From Streptomyces canus (GTDB taxonomy: Bacteria > Actinomycetota > Actinomycetes > Streptomycetales > Streptomycetaceae), in contig NZ_JAUSYQ010000002.1 in NCBI RefSeq assembly GCF_030816965.1, positions 6,066,001 through 6,130,000 on the forward strand: DNA of 64,000 nt, written 5' to 3'. The notes beneath the pieces are model-generated. The model saw only the letters and a list, made by a program, of their open reading frames with translations, did no database searches and had not been told where the DNA came from. Each line of letters begins with the position of its first letter. Positions within the stretch are counted from its first letter, which is position 1. Both the position numbers and the translations under genes were made by a program. Of this stretch, positions 15,252 through 25,159 are shown piece after piece.

Positions 15252-17191
15252 CCGCCGTCGGTTGGCTCCCCGCGCCCGCCGAGGAACTCTTCGGTCCCGA
15301 GGCCACCGCCGAGGAGTCGTACGAGGTCCTGACCGTGGACGTCCCGCCCACGTCCTGGCTCACGGCACTGCGCGTCGCCCGCGATGACCTGGGTTGCACC
15401 TACTTCGACTGGCTCAGCGCCGTCGACGAACCGGGCATCGGCTTCCGCGTGGCGGCCCACGTGGCGGCCCTCTCCCCGGTACGACGCCTGCTCCTGCGTA
15501 CGACGATCTCCCACGAGACCCCGGTGCTGCCCACCGCCGTCGACATCTACGCGGGTGCCTCCTGGCACGAGCGCGAGACCCACGAGATGTTCGGCGTCAC
15601 CTTCGAGGGCCATCCCTCCCTGAACCACCTCCTGCTGCCGGAAACCTTCGAGGGCCACCCCCTCCGCAAGGACTTCGTCCTGGCCGCCCGCGTCGCCAAG
15701 GCCTGGCCCGGAGCCAAGGAACCGGGCGAGTCCGAACACGGCGGCCCCAAACGCCGCCAGATGCTCCCCCCAGGAGTCCCCGACCCGAACGAATGGGGCC
15801 CCCTGAAGGGCCAACTCCCCCCGGCCCCGACCCGCCCCACCCGCACGGCAGGCCGCCCCCCGACCGAACGCCCGGCCCGCCCCACGGCCGACCGCCCGGC
15901 CCGCCGGGCACGTTCGGCGGCGGAGGGTTCGGCGAGTCAGGCGGAGGTGTCCGGGACGTCGGATGCGGCGGGCGCATCGGGGGCCGGGCCGCGTAGGGCG
16001 CGTACGTCGGCCGAGGGCTCGGCGAGCCAGGCCACGCCCGGGGCGACGGAGGGGGCTCCCCCCGCCTCGCCGACAGGCGTGGCCCGGCACCCACGTACCG
16101 CTGCGCAGGGCTCGGCCGGCCAGGCGGCACCGGATGCCGACGACACCGGTGCCGGTTCCGCAGCCCCAGCCGGCAGCGCACCCGAGTCGGAAGCTCCAGC
16201 AACCGGCTTGCCCGCGTCCACGTCGGACGCCCAGGGGAAGGGCTCGCCCGCACCCGCTTCGGACTCCCCGGCGTCGCCTGCCCCCGCCCCTGAGCATCCG
16301 GGAGCGACGGGCGGTGCGCCGGCCGGACCTCGCCGGGCGCGTACCGCCTCGAGCGGTTCCGCGAGTCAGCGCGCCGCGGCGGCCAAGACCGACCCGTCGA
16401 CCGACGACGCGAGCACGAACCCCGCCCCGCCGAAGTCCCCCACCACCCCTCGCAGCCCGGACGCACCGTGGCACCACGCCCGTCCGGCCTTCGACGACCC
16501 GGAACCGAAGCGGCCTCCCACACCCGGGGAGCCTGGAGTCTCCGAGCGGCCACCTTCGTCCGGGGACGGCGGAGTCTCCGAGCGGCCACCCTCGTCCGGG
16601 GACGGCGGAGTCTCCGAGCGGCCTTCCACAACTGGGGACAGCGGAGTCTCCGAGCATCCCGAGGAGCCCGGGATCTCCGAACGCCCCGAGGGGCCCGAGG
16701 GACCCGAGGTGCACAAGGCCTCCCAGAGGCCGCCGGCTTCGGAAGCCTCCACGGCCCCAGGAGATGAGGACACGCCCGTAGCTTCCGAAGGCTTCGAGGT
16801 TCCGGAGGAGCTGTCGGCTGCCGGTGGTCGCGGGGTTGCGGAGGAGCCGTCGGCTGCCGTAGGTCGAGAGGTTCCGAAAGAGCTGCCAGCTTCCGGTGCT
16901 CCCAAGGCTCCGGAGAAGCCGCCGGTTTCCGAAGAGCCGACCTCCGAGGAGTCCACGACCTCCGAGGAACCCAAGGGCTCCGAGCAGCCCGGGACTTCTG
17001 GGCGTCCCCCGACTTCCGAGGTTCCCGAGGCTCCCGAGGAGTCCCAGGACCCGGAACGCCCAGATGGCACCGACCCGAGCCCCGACCGCACCGCCCAGGC
17101 CTCCGAGGAGCCGGCCCCCGACGAGCCCTCCACCCCCGACACCCCCAGCTCCACCCCCACTCACGACAAGCCCGCAGGAGGCCCGCAGTGA
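15248..17191 (+). CDS. nuoC: NADH-quinone oxidoreductase subunit C with very long repetitive C-terminal tail
   Basis: 647 residues where a free-standing NuoC is normally about 170-250. Residues ~1-165 are the NuoC domain ([52 protein letters not shown]). Everything after ~190 is low-complexity, Pro/Glu/Ser/Ala-rich and predicted disordered, with four imperfect [17 protein letters not shown] repeats (near residues 220, 250, 282, 363) and three 12-residue [12 protein letters not shown] repeats (residues 430-465) encoded by 36-bp direct repeats. It is not a NuoCD fusion: no NuoD-like sequence is present. GTGA overlaps with nuoB and nuoH. Confidence 0.92.
   Translation: MTAVGWLPAPAEELFGPEATAEESYEVLTVDVPPTSWLTALRVARDDLGCTYFDWLSAVDEPGIGFRVAAHVAALSPVRRLLLRTTISHETPVLPTAVDIYAGASWHERETHEMFGVTFEGHPSLNHLLLPETFEGHPLRKDFVLAARVAKAWPGAKEPGESEHGGPKRRQMLPPGVPDPNEWGPLKGQLPPAPTRPTRTAGRPPTERPARPTADRPARRARSAAEGSASQAEVSGTSDAAGASGAGPRRARTSAEGSASQATPGATEGAPPASPTGVARHPRTAAQGSAGQAAPDADDTGAGSAAPAGSAPESEAPATGLPASTSDAQGKGSPAPASDSPASPAPAPEHPGATGGAPAGPRRARTASSGSASQRAAAAKTDPSTDDASTNPAPPKSPTTPRSPDAPWHHARPAFDDPEPKRPPTPGEPGVSERPPSSGDGGVSERPPSSGDGGVSERPSTTGDSGVSEHPEEPGISERPEGPEGPEVHKASQRPPASEASTAPGDEDTPVASEGFEVPEELSAAGGRGVAEEPSAAVGREVPKELPASGAPKAPEKPPVSEEPTSEESTTSEEPKGSEQPGTSGRPPTSEVPEAPEESQDPERPDGTDPSPDRTAQASEEPAPDEPSTPDTPSSTPTHDKPAGGPQ
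16535..16660 (+). repeat. 36-bp direct repeats inside nuoC
   Basis: Three consecutive 36-bp units (16535-16570, 16571-16606, 16607-16642) beginning GGAGTCTCCGAGCGGCC and a partial fourth from 16643. The first two differ at a single base, the third diverges in its second half. They encode [16 protein letters not shown] 12-mers in phase, so unit gain or loss would leave the reading frame intact. Confidence 0.88.
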
Positions 17192-18156
17192 ACGGCGCTC
17201 TCGACGTCGCCCTGCGACTCCTGATCGTCTTCGTCGTCTTCCTCACCTTCCCCCTGATCATCGGCCAGACCGAGCACAAGGTGATGGCCCACATGCAGGG
17301 CCGCCTGGGCCCGATGTACGCCGGCGGCTTCCACGGCTGGGCCCAACTCGTCGCGGACGGCGTGAAGTTCGCCCAGAAGGAAGACGTCGTACCGGCGAGC
17401 GCGGACCGCCGTATCTTCCAACTCGCCCCCGCCGTCGCCCTCCTGCCCTACCTCCTGGTCCTCCTCGCCATCCCGATCGGCCCCGGCGAGGGAGCCGTCG
17501 GCGAGGTCGTCGACGCGGGCGTGTTCTTCGTGCTCGCCGTGATGGGCGTGGGCGTCCTCGGCTCCCTCATGGCCGGCTGGGCCTCCGCCAACAAGTTCTC
17601 CCTCCTCGGCGGCCTGCGCACCGCTGCACAGCTCCTCGCCTACGAACTCCCGATGCTGCTCACCGCCGCCTCGGTGGCGATGGCGGCCGGAACCGTCTCC
17701 CTCCCCGGCATCCTCGACGCCTTCGAGTGGTGGTGGTTGCCCTGGCAGATCGTCGGCGCGATCGTCTTCTTCGTCGCCGGCCTCGCCGAACTCCAGCGCC
17801 CTCCCTTCGACATGCCGGTCGCCGACTCGGAGATCATTTTCGGCGCCTACACCGAGTACACCGGCCTGCGTTTCGCCCTGTTCCTCCTTGCCGAGTACGC
17901 CGGAATCGTCGTCCTGTGCGGCCTGACCACCGTCCTCTTCCTGGGCGGCTGGCACGGCCCCTGGGGCGCCGACGGGCTCGGCTGGGTCTGGACCCTCCTC
18001 AAGACGGCCGTGCTCGCCTTCGTCGTCATCTGGCTCCGCGTGACCTATCCCCGTCTGCGCGAGGACCAGCTCCAGAAACTCTCCTGGACCCTCCTCGTCC
18101 CCCTCTCCCTCGCCCAGATCGCCCTCACCGGCATCGTCAAGGTGGTGATCCAGTAA
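17188..18156 (+). CDS. nuoH: NADH-quinone oxidoreductase subunit H
   Basis: 322 residues, about eight membrane helices. This subunit links the hydrophilic and membrane arms and shapes the quinone pocket. The characteristic [38 protein letters not shown] loop is complete, as are the [16 protein letters not shown] start and [12 protein letters not shown] near the end. Start GTG overlaps the nuoC stop. The quinone pocket normally requires NuoD as well, which this operon does not encode. Confidence 0.95.
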   Translation: MNGALDVALRLLIVFVVFLTFPLIIGQTEHKVMAHMQGRLGPMYAGGFHGWAQLVADGVKFAQKEDVVPASADRRIFQLAPAVALLPYLLVLLAIPIGPGEGAVGEVVDAGVFFVLAVMGVGVLGSLMAGWASANKFSLLGGLRTAAQLLAYELPMLLTAASVAMAAGTVSLPGILDAFEWWWLPWQIVGAIVFFVAGLAELQRPPFDMPVADSEIIFGAYTEYTGLRFALFLLAEYAGIVVLCGLTTVLFLGGWHGPWGADGLGWVWTLLKTAVLAFVVIWLRVTYPRLREDQLQKLSWTLLVPLSLAQIALTGIVKVVIQ

Positions 18157-18158
18157 CC

Positions 18159-18728
18159 ATGGCCCCCATTCCTGGCTCGGGTCTGGCCAAGGGCCTGGCC
18201 GTCACCCTGCGCACGATGACGAAGAAGACCGTCACCGAGCAGTACCCCGACGCCCAGCCCGACCTCCCGCCCCGCACCCGCGGGGTGATCGGCCTGTTCG
18301 AGGAGAACTGCACGGTGTGCATGCTGTGCGCCCGTGAGTGCCCCGACTGGTGCATCTACATCGACTCCCACAAGGAGACGGTCCCGGCGGCGGCCCCTGG
18401 TGGCCGCGAACGCAGCCGCAACGTCCTCGACCGCTTCGCCATCGACTTCTCCCTCTGCATGTACTGCGGTATCTGCATCGAGGTGTGTCCTTTCGACGCC
18501 CTGTTCTGGTCCCCGGAGTTCGAGTACGCCGAGACCGACATCCGCGAGCTCACCCACGAGCGGGACAAGCTCCGCGAGTGGATGTGGACCGTCCCGGCCC
18601 CACCGGCCCTCGACCCCGGCGCGGAGGAACCGAAGGAAATCGCCACCGCCCGCAAGACCGCCGAGAAGCTGGCAGCGGCCCAGGCCGAGCCGGCCCCGTC
18701 GGCCGATCCCCAGGGGGAGGAGTCGTGA
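18159..18728 (+). CDS. nuoI: NADH-quinone oxidoreductase subunit I (two 4Fe-4S clusters)
   Basis: 189 residues, ATG two bases after the nuoH stop. Two classical ferredoxin motifs, [12 protein letters not shown] (Cys51, 54, 57, 61) and [12 protein letters not shown] (Cys100, 103, 106, 110), carry electrons toward NuoB. A charged Ala/Glu/Pro tail of about 45 residues follows the fold. As the entry subunit of the connecting module, it could take electrons from ferredoxin when the NADH module (NuoEFG) is absent; this is inference from complexes of cyanobacteria and some archaea. Confidence 0.95.
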   Translation: MAPIPGSGLAKGLAVTLRTMTKKTVTEQYPDAQPDLPPRTRGVIGLFEENCTVCMLCARECPDWCIYIDSHKETVPAAAPGGRERSRNVLDRFAIDFSLCMYCGICIEVCPFDALFWSPEFEYAETDIRELTHERDKLREWMWTVPAPPALDPGAEEPKEIATARKTAEKLAAAQAEPAPSADPQGEES

Positions 18729-19417
18729 CCCTCGCCCAGGCAGCGCACGGTTTCCTCTCCCCGACCGGCGTCGAGATCGCCTTTCTGCTCGTCGGCCTCG
18801 TCACCTTCGGAGCAGCGATCATCACCGTCACCACCAAGCAGCTGGTACACGCCGCCCTGTGGCTGGTGGTGGCCCTCGGCGGCCTCGCCGTCGAATACCT
18901 CCTGCTCACCGCCGAGTTCATCGCGTGGGTGCAGGTCCTCATCTACGTCGGCTCCGTCGTCGTCCTCCTTCTGTTCGGTCTGATGCTCACCAGGGCCCCC
19001 ATCGGCCGCTCCCCGGACGCCGACTCCGGCAACCGCTGGGCCGCCCTCGTCGTGGCCCTTGCGGCGGCGGCCGCTCTGGTCTGGGTGGTCGTCGACGCCT
19101 TCCGCACCACCTGGATCGACCTGGACGGCCCAGCCGCCGGCTCCACCGAGGCAACCGGCGCGAGCCTCTTCCAGAACTGGGTCCTCCCCTTCGAGGCCCT
19201 CTCCGTCCTGCTCCTCGCGGCGCTGGTCGGCGCGATCGTCCTGTCCCGCAAGGCGAAGGCGGAGTCGAGCTCTCCCCCTGTGAACTCCCGAGCCGCGACC
19301 GGTAGTTCCCCATCCGCCGCTGATTCCCGTAATCACACGATCGGGCGAAATGGGCCGGATGCGGGAACCGCGTCGGCCAGGGGAACCGAATCGACTGAGC
19401 AGGAAGGCGCCCGCTGA
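18725..19417 (+). CDS. nuoJ: NADH-quinone oxidoreductase subunit J
   Basis: 230 residues from a GTG that overlaps the nuoI stop. Five membrane helices: [62 protein letters not shown], and two later ones ending near residue 180. The [19 protein letters not shown] block is the NuoJ signature. The last ~50 residues are polar and Ser/Ala-rich, longer than usual. Antiporter-like coupling component of the membrane arm. Confidence 0.93.
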   Translation: MTLAQAAHGFLSPTGVEIAFLLVGLVTFGAAIITVTTKQLVHAALWLVVALGGLAVEYLLLTAEFIAWVQVLIYVGSVVVLLLFGLMLTRAPIGRSPDADSGNRWAALVVALAAAAALVWVVVDAFRTTWIDLDGPAAGSTEATGASLFQNWVLPFEALSVLLLAALVGAIVLSRKAKAESSSPPVNSRAATGSSPSAADSRNHTIGRNGPDAGTASARGTESTEQEGAR

Positions 19418-19824
19418 TGCACCTCGCCTATCCCGCCGTACTCTCCGCCCTCCTCTTCTGCACCGGCCTCTACGGCGTCCTGGCCCGCCGCAACGCGATC
19501 CTCGTCCTGATGTCGGTCGAGCTGATGCTCAACGCCGTCAACCTGAACCTGGTCGCCTTCGACGTCTGGCTCAGCAGGGCCGCCGAGGAGACCCTGCACT
19601 CCGGCCAGGCCCTGACCCTGTTCACCATCGCCATCGCCGCCGCCGAGATCGGCATCGGCCTCGCGATCGTCCTCGCCGTCCACCGCAACCGCGGCACCGC
19701 CGACATCGACAAGCTCCGCGACACGGCCGAGGGCCACGACCCCGACACCTCCGACGACGACGCCCGCACGGCCGAACAGGCCGCAGAGTCCGGGCGGACC
19801 GGGAAGGCTGAGGCCACCGCGTGA
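19417..19824 (+). CDS. nuoK: NADH-quinone oxidoreductase subunit K
   Basis: 135 residues; the family is normally about 100. Three helices, with both buried glutamates used in proton coupling visible in [19 protein letters not shown] and [19 protein letters not shown]. The final ~40 residues are acidic and Ala/Thr-rich ([18 protein letters not shown]), again an unusual soluble tail. Starts on the last base of the nuoJ stop (TGATG). Confidence 0.94.
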   Translation: MHLAYPAVLSALLFCTGLYGVLARRNAILVLMSVELMLNAVNLNLVAFDVWLSRAAEETLHSGQALTLFTIAIAAAEIGIGLAIVLAVHRNRGTADIDKLRDTAEGHDPDTSDDDARTAEQAAESGRTGKAEATA

Positions 19825-21815
19825 CCACGACCACCCTCGCCGTCCTCGTCCCCCTCCTTCCCTTCCTGGGCGCCGCGGCCGGCCTGCTCCTGGGCCGCAC
19901 CGCCCCCGGCTTCGTCCGCCCGCTCGCCGTACTGCCGCTCCTGGTCGCCCTTGCGCTCGCCGCGGTGGTCGCCGTAAGGCAGGGCGGCGGCCAGACGGTG
20001 AACGCCGCCACCGAACTCACCCCGACCGGCTCGGTCCCGATCGAACTCGCCCTGTACATCGACGGCTTCGCCGCCCTCGTCGCCATCCTGGTCGCGTTCG
20101 TCGCCACCTGTGTGCAGATCTACTCGACCGGCTATCTGCGCGACGACCCGCGCTACCCCTCGTACGCCGCTCTCGTCTCCCTCTTCACCTCCGCGATGCT
20201 GCTCGTCGTCTACTCCGGCGACCTGATCGTGCTGCTGGTCGGCTGGGAGGTCATGGGCATCTGCTCGTACTTCCTGGTCGGCCACTACTGGGAGACCCCG
20301 GAGGCCCGCGCCGCCTCCCTCAAGGCATTCCTGGTGACCAAGCTCGGTGACGTCCCCTTCCTGATCGGCCTGTTCGCCATGGCCACCGACGCCGGCTCCT
20401 TCCGGATCACGAAGGTCCTCGACGCCGTCGCGCACGGCGGGCTCGACCACCCGACCCTGATCGCCCTGCTCCTCCTCGCGGGCGTGGCGGGCAAGTCGGC
20501 GCAGTTCCCGCTGCACACCTGGCTCCCCGACGCGATGGCGGGCCCCACGCCCGTCTCCGCGCTGATCCACGCCGCGACGATGGTTGCCGCCGGTGTCTAC
20601 TTCATCGCCCGTCTCCTCCCGGTCTTCGAGGCCTCCCAGGCCGCGATGGTTGTCCTCGCCGTCATGGCCGCCGTCACGATGACCGGTTCGGGTCTCGCCG
20701 CACTCGCCCAGGACGACATCAAGCGTGTCCTCGCCTACTCGACGATCGGCCAGCTCGGTTACATGACCGGCGCCCTCGCCGTCGGCGACCGCGGTGCCGC
20801 CGTTTTCCACCTCCTGTCCCACGGCGCCTTCAAGGCGCTGCTGTTCCTCGCGGCCGGCGTGGTCATCCACGCCGCCGGAACCAACTCCCTGGCCGCCATG
20901 TCCCGTATGAAGGACCTGAGCGCCCGCGTCCCCGACGCCTACTGGACGATGACCGTGGCGCTCCTCGCGCTCGCCGCGATCCCGCCCTTCAGCGGCTTCT
21001 TCTCCAAGGAGTCCGTCCTCGGCGCGGCCGAGCACGTCGCCACCGGCCACACTGAACACGCCCCCGGCGCCGCAGGCTGGATCACCCTCGTCGCCGGCCT
21101 CCTCACGGCCCTGCTCACAGCCGCCTACGCGACACGGCTGTGGCTGCTGGCCTTCCGCGGGCGGGGCACCGAAGCCCCCGACCACGGACGTCAGCCGCTG
21201 ACGATGACCGTGGTCCTCTGGGTCCTCGCGGCCCCGTCCCTCGCCCTCGGCGCGTTCTCCTACCGCGTGCTGCCCGACTGGTTCGACGGCCGCGACCTCA
21301 CCCCGACCCTCACCACCTCCGTCGCCGGCACGGGCGTGGCCCTGATCGGCGGCATCGTCACCTACGCGGCCTGGCGGCACACCAGTACGGTCACGGGCCG
21401 CGTCCCGATGGGTGCGGTCGCCGCCCACCCCGAGGGCGACGCCGGCCTGGTCGAGGCCGAAGCCATCGCCACCCACGAGCCCGCATACGGAGACGTGGCC
21501 TACGCGCCCGACCCCGCGGACCCCGGACGGTTGCTGCTCGGCCCACTGCACCGCCACGCGGCCGTCGGTTTCCACCTGGACGCGCTATACACGGCCCTCT
21601 TCGTCCGCCCGGTCCAGGCCGGAGCCACCCTCGTCCGGTTCCTGGACCGCGAAGTCGTCGAGACCTACGTACGCGGCGCGGGAACACTGCCCCGCTGGCT
21701 CGGCAGCGCCGTACGACGGGCCCAGACCGGCAATCTGCAGACCTATGTGAGCGCGCTGCTCGCCGGCACCGTCGTCCTCGCGGTCGCCGTCGTCCTCGTC
21801 GCCACGGGAGCGTGA
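19821..21815 (+). CDS. nuoL: NADH-quinone oxidoreductase subunit L
   Basis: 664 residues, about 15-16 membrane helices, Mrp-antiporter homologue at the far end of the membrane arm. Visible: [18 protein letters not shown] with the coupling Glu, [38 protein letters not shown] with the channel Lys and His, and [17 protein letters not shown]. The C-terminal part includes the amphipathic lateral helix region and a final hydrophobic helix. GTGA overlap with nuoK, six bases from nuoM. Confidence 0.95.
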   Translation: MTTTTLAVLVPLLPFLGAAAGLLLGRTAPGFVRPLAVLPLLVALALAAVVAVRQGGGQTVNAATELTPTGSVPIELALYIDGFAALVAILVAFVATCVQIYSTGYLRDDPRYPSYAALVSLFTSAMLLVVYSGDLIVLLVGWEVMGICSYFLVGHYWETPEARAASLKAFLVTKLGDVPFLIGLFAMATDAGSFRITKVLDAVAHGGLDHPTLIALLLLAGVAGKSAQFPLHTWLPDAMAGPTPVSALIHAATMVAAGVYFIARLLPVFEASQAAMVVLAVMAAVTMTGSGLAALAQDDIKRVLAYSTIGQLGYMTGALAVGDRGAAVFHLLSHGAFKALLFLAAGVVIHAAGTNSLAAMSRMKDLSARVPDAYWTMTVALLALAAIPPFSGFFSKESVLGAAEHVATGHTEHAPGAAGWITLVAGLLTALLTAAYATRLWLLAFRGRGTEAPDHGRQPLTMTVVLWVLAAPSLALGAFSYRVLPDWFDGRDLTPTLTTSVAGTGVALIGGIVTYAAWRHTSTVTGRVPMGAVAAHPEGDAGLVEAEAIATHEPAYGDVAYAPDPADPGRLLLGPLHRHAAVGFHLDALYTALFVRPVQAGATLVRFLDREVVETYVRGAGTLPRWLGSAVRRAQTGNLQTYVSALLAGTVVLAVAVVLVATGA

Positions 21816-21821
21816 GCAGGC

Positions 21822-23396
21822 GTGATCGATATCAACGAGTCCGTGATGCAGTTCCTTCTGGCGTTCGTCGTGGCCGGCCCGCTCCTCGGCGCCGTCACGG
21901 CTCTGCTGCCGGCGCCGCCCGGACTGAAGGGGAAGTCGCCGGACCAGGCCGTACTGCGGCACGGGGTGACGGTCACCGGCGTGATCCTCATCGCCGCGAT
22001 CGTCCTGGCACTCGGCTTCGACCACGACCATCCGTCGAAGATGCAGGCCACGACCGACATCAGCTGGATCCCCGCACTCGACGTGCGCATCCACCTCGGC
22101 CTCGACGGCATCTCCCTCCCCCTTCTGGTCCTGACCGCGCTGCTGACCTTCCTCTGCGCGCTCTACTCGTACTTCAAAATGCCCGCGGGCCCCACCCCGA
22201 AGGCCTTCGTCGCACTGCTGCTCATGCTTGAGTCCGGCACCCTCGCGACGTTCGCCGTCCTTGATCTGCTGCTGTTCTTCCTCGCGTTCGAGATGGTGCT
22301 CGTCCCGATGTACTTCCTCATCGCCCGCTGGGGCGGCGAGGAGCGCCAGGCCGCCGCCTGGCGCTTCATCCTCTACACACTGCTCGGCTCGGTCGTGATG
22401 CTGCTCGGCCTGCTCCTGATCGGGATCAAGGCGGGCACATTCGACATGGTGGCACTCGCCACTGACAACGGCCGGTCGCTGTCCGCATCCGTGCAGGTCA
22501 TCGCCGTTCTGGCGATCGGGATCGGGCTCGCGGTCAAGACCCCGATGTGGCCGCTGCACAGTTGGCTGCCCGACGCCCACACCGCCGCGCCGACCGTCGG
22601 CTCGGTCCTGCTGGCCGGCGTCCTGCTGAAGATGGGTACGTACGGGTTCGTCCGGATTCTGCTGCCGATCGCCCCCGACGGCTTCCGCGAGTTCGCGCCC
22701 TACCTCGCCGCCTTCGCCGTGGTCGGGATCATCTACGGATCCCTGGCCTGCCTCGCCCTCGCCAAGCGTGGCGCGAAGGGCGATCTCAAGCGGCTCATCG
22801 CCTACTCCTCCGTCGGCCACATGGGTTTCGTCCTGCTCGGTATCGCCACCATGACCCCGACCGGCGTGAACGGCGCCCTGTTCGCCAACATCGCGCACGG
22901 CCTCATCACCGGCCTCCTGTTCTTCCTGGTCGGAGCCCTGAAGGACCGCACCGGCACCACCGACCTCGACACCCTGGCCGAGGAGACCGGCGCCGCCCTG
23001 TACGGCAAGGCCCCGCGCCTCGGCGGCCTGCTGGCCTTCGGTGCGGTCGCCTCGCTCGGCCTGCCCGGCCTCGCCGGATTCTGGGGCGAGATGCTGGCCC
23101 TGTTCGGCGCCTTCAAGCCCGCCGACGACCTCAGCCGCCCCGCCTTCCTCACCTTCATGGCGATCGGCGCGTTCGGCACCCTCCTGACGGCCGCGTACAT
23201 GCTCGTCGTGGTCCGCCGCGTCTGCATGGGCGCCGTACCCCAGGACGCCCCCCAGCTCGCCGACGTCCACACGTACGAGTTCGCGGCCTGGACGCCGCTC
23301 GTCGCCCTCACCGTCGCGGCGGGCCTGTGGCCGAAGGCCCTCCTCGGCCTCACCGACCCGGCCGTCCAGCAGCTCCTCGCAGGAGGCACCCGATGA
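21822..23396 (+). CDS. nuoM: NADH-quinone oxidoreductase subunit M
   Basis: 524 residues, GTG start, about 14 helices. Antiporter-like subunit: LLFFLAFEMVLVPMYFLIARWGG with the key Glu, VKTPMWPLHSWLPDAHTAAPTVGSVLLAGVLLKMGTYG with Lys, and LKRLIAYSSVGHMGFVLLG. Full length and without frame damage. ATGA overlap with nuoN. Confidence 0.95.
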   Translation: MIDINESVMQFLLAFVVAGPLLGAVTALLPAPPGLKGKSPDQAVLRHGVTVTGVILIAAIVLALGFDHDHPSKMQATTDISWIPALDVRIHLGLDGISLPLLVLTALLTFLCALYSYFKMPAGPTPKAFVALLLMLESGTLATFAVLDLLLFFLAFEMVLVPMYFLIARWGGEERQAAAWRFILYTLLGSVVMLLGLLLIGIKAGTFDMVALATDNGRSLSASVQVIAVLAIGIGLAVKTPMWPLHSWLPDAHTAAPTVGSVLLAGVLLKMGTYGFVRILLPIAPDGFREFAPYLAAFAVVGIIYGSLACLALAKRGAKGDLKRLIAYSSVGHMGFVLLGIATMTPTGVNGALFANIAHGLITGLLFFLVGALKDRTGTTDLDTLAEETGAALYGKAPRLGGLLAFGAVASLGLPGLAGFWGEMLALFGAFKPADDLSRPAFLTFMAIGAFGTLLTAAYMLVVVRRVCMGAVPQDAPQLADVHTYEFAAWTPLVALTVAAGLWPKALLGLTDPAVQQLLAGGTR

Positions 23397-24946
23397 GCAC
23401 CCTGGTCGCCATCGCTCAGCCATTGGCTTCTTCGGCCGAGCCCCTGGCCGCGAACCTCGTGCAGTCCGTCGACTGGCTCGCGATCGCGCCACCCACCCTC
23501 ACGGCGGTCGTCGGACTCGTTGTTCTCGTCGCAGACCTTTTCGTCGGCGAGCAGAAGAAAGCCCTGCTCGGGTGGTTCTCGGTCGCGGGCCTGGCAGCCT
23601 CCGTGCTCCTGCTGCTCCCCCTCCTGGACGGCGACCGCAGCACCTTCTGCCTGACCGGCGACGCCGACGTGTGCAGCTATGCGGCCGACCGCTTCACGCT
23701 CGTCATCCAGTTCCTCGTCCTTGGCGGCGCCCTCCTGGCGGCCCTCCTGTCGGTCACCACCCTCAAGGACGCCGACAAGAGACTCCCCGAAGGGGAGTAC
23801 TGGTTCCTGCTGCTCTCCTCGGCCGCCGGCGCCGCACTCCTGCCCGCCTCCCGAGACCTGGCGACCCTCGTCGTCGCCCTGGAAGTCGCCTCCCTGCCCG
23901 CCTTCGCCCTCGTCGGCATCCGGCACGGCGACAGGAAGTCCTCCGAAGCGGCCCTGAAGTTCTTCCTTTCCTCGGTCACCGCGACCGCGGTCAGCCTCAT
24001 GGGCATCAGCTTCGTGTACGCCTCCACGGGCACCCTCTACCTCACACAGGTCGCCGACCGCATCCAGAACGTCGACGGACAGCTCCACACCCTCGCCCAG
24101 ACCGGCGTCGTCCTCACCCTCGTCGGCTTCGCCTTCAAGACGGCCGCCGTCCCCTTCCACTTCTGGGTGCCCGACACCTACGTAGGCGCACCCCTCCCGA
24201 TCGCCGCCTACTTGTCGGTCGTGGGCAAGGCCGTTGGCTTCTCCGGCCTGATCCTCGTCACCGTCGTCGCCCTGCCGTCGTACGCCGACGTCTGGGGCCC
24301 GGCGCTCGCCGCGCTCGCCGCGCTCACCATGACCGTCGGCAACGTCGGCGCCCTCCGACAGCAGGCCACGCGCGCGTACAGCGCCGTACGGCTGCTCGCC
24401 TGGTCCTCCATCGGCCAGGCCGGCTACCTCCTCGTCCCGATCGCCGCCGCCGCGTACTCCGACGACGCCGAGCGATCCGTCGGCTCCACCGTCGCCTACG
24501 CCCTCATGTACGCCGCCGTGAACCTCGGCGCCTTCGCGGTGGCCGCGCTGGTGGGCCGCACGAGGGCCGCGAACCGCATCACCGACTACCGCGGCCTCTA
24601 CGCGACCAACCCGCTCGCCGCCCTCCTCCTGGCCTTCTTCCTGCTCTGCCTGGCCGGGCTGCCGCCAGGCATCATCGGCCTGTTCGCCAAGGTCACCGTC
24701 TTCTCGGCGGCCGTGGACGCGGGCCTCGGATGGCTCGCCGTGGTCATGGCCGTCAATGTCGTGATCGCGCTCTTCTACTACCTCCAGTGGACGACGCTGC
24801 TGTTCAGGGCCCCCGAGGGCGAACCCGCCGCGCACCGCGTCCCCGCCCCCCTCACGGCCGCGCTCGCCCTGACCGGCGTCCTCGGTGTCGCCCTCTCGGG
24901 CGCGCCCCAGCTCGTGTTGCGCTTCACCGACACCGGACTCTTCTGA
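23393..24946 (+). CDS. nuoN: NADH-quinone oxidoreductase subunit N
   Basis: 517 residues from the ATG at 23393 overlapping the nuoM stop. About 14 helices; LVVALEVASLPAFALVGIRHGDRKSSEAALKFFL, AFKTAAVPFHFWVPDTYVGAPLPIAAYLSVVGKA and SAVRLLAWSSIGQAGYLL are the NuoN landmarks with Glu and Lys channel residues. Last gene of the operon; no nuoD, E, F or G follows, and the next gene (htpX) is 213 bp away. Confidence 0.95.
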   Translation: MSTLVAIAQPLASSAEPLAANLVQSVDWLAIAPPTLTAVVGLVVLVADLFVGEQKKALLGWFSVAGLAASVLLLLPLLDGDRSTFCLTGDADVCSYAADRFTLVIQFLVLGGALLAALLSVTTLKDADKRLPEGEYWFLLLSSAAGAALLPASRDLATLVVALEVASLPAFALVGIRHGDRKSSEAALKFFLSSVTATAVSLMGISFVYASTGTLYLTQVADRIQNVDGQLHTLAQTGVVLTLVGFAFKTAAVPFHFWVPDTYVGAPLPIAAYLSVVGKAVGFSGLILVTVVALPSYADVWGPALAALAALTMTVGNVGALRQQATRAYSAVRLLAWSSIGQAGYLLVPIAAAAYSDDAERSVGSTVAYALMYAAVNLGAFAVAALVGRTRAANRITDYRGLYATNPLAALLLAFFLLCLAGLPPGIIGLFAKVTVFSAAVDAGLGWLAVVMAVNVVIALFYYLQWTTLLFRAPEGEPAAHRVPAPLTAALALTGVLGVALSGAPQLVLRFTDTGLF

Positions 24947-25021
24947 ACCGGCCCTCCCGAACCTGAACAGTCGCCCTTGACCCATCACCCGGACGGCCCA
25001 CCTGGGCCTCCGCGCGCACAA

Positions 25022-25048
25022 GGGAACTAGTGACCCTCGCCTGGCGTT
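25022..25048 (+). promoter_or_regulatory. Candidate ECF-sigma (SigR-like) promoter of htpX
   Basis: GGGAAC (25022-25027) and GTT (25046-25048) are separated by 18 bp, the geometry of the Streptomyces SigR thiol-stress promoter (GGGAAT-N18-GTT), with the last -35 base differing. It precedes the htpX start by about 110 bp. HtpX is a membrane-stress protease, so stress-sigma control is plausible but unproven. Confidence 0.4.
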
Positions 25049-25159
25049 GAGCAAAACGGGAGGGTCCACTGGACGTGACATCACGGACCGGTGGCATCGG
25101 AAGACATCGGAGATCAGCAAGCAAAGGGTTCCTCTGCTGCACCACTTGGAGGGCGTACC

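Noticed and set aside
15020..17164. 714-residue antisense frame over nuoC
   Set aside because: Gly/Arg/Leu-rich repeats are the complement of the NuoC tail. The plus-strand frame is fixed by the NuoC domain and by GTGA overlaps at both ends.
15248..17191. NuoCD fusion, as in E. coli
   Set aside because: The length is similar, but the C-terminal two thirds are low-complexity repeats with none of the NuoD motifs.
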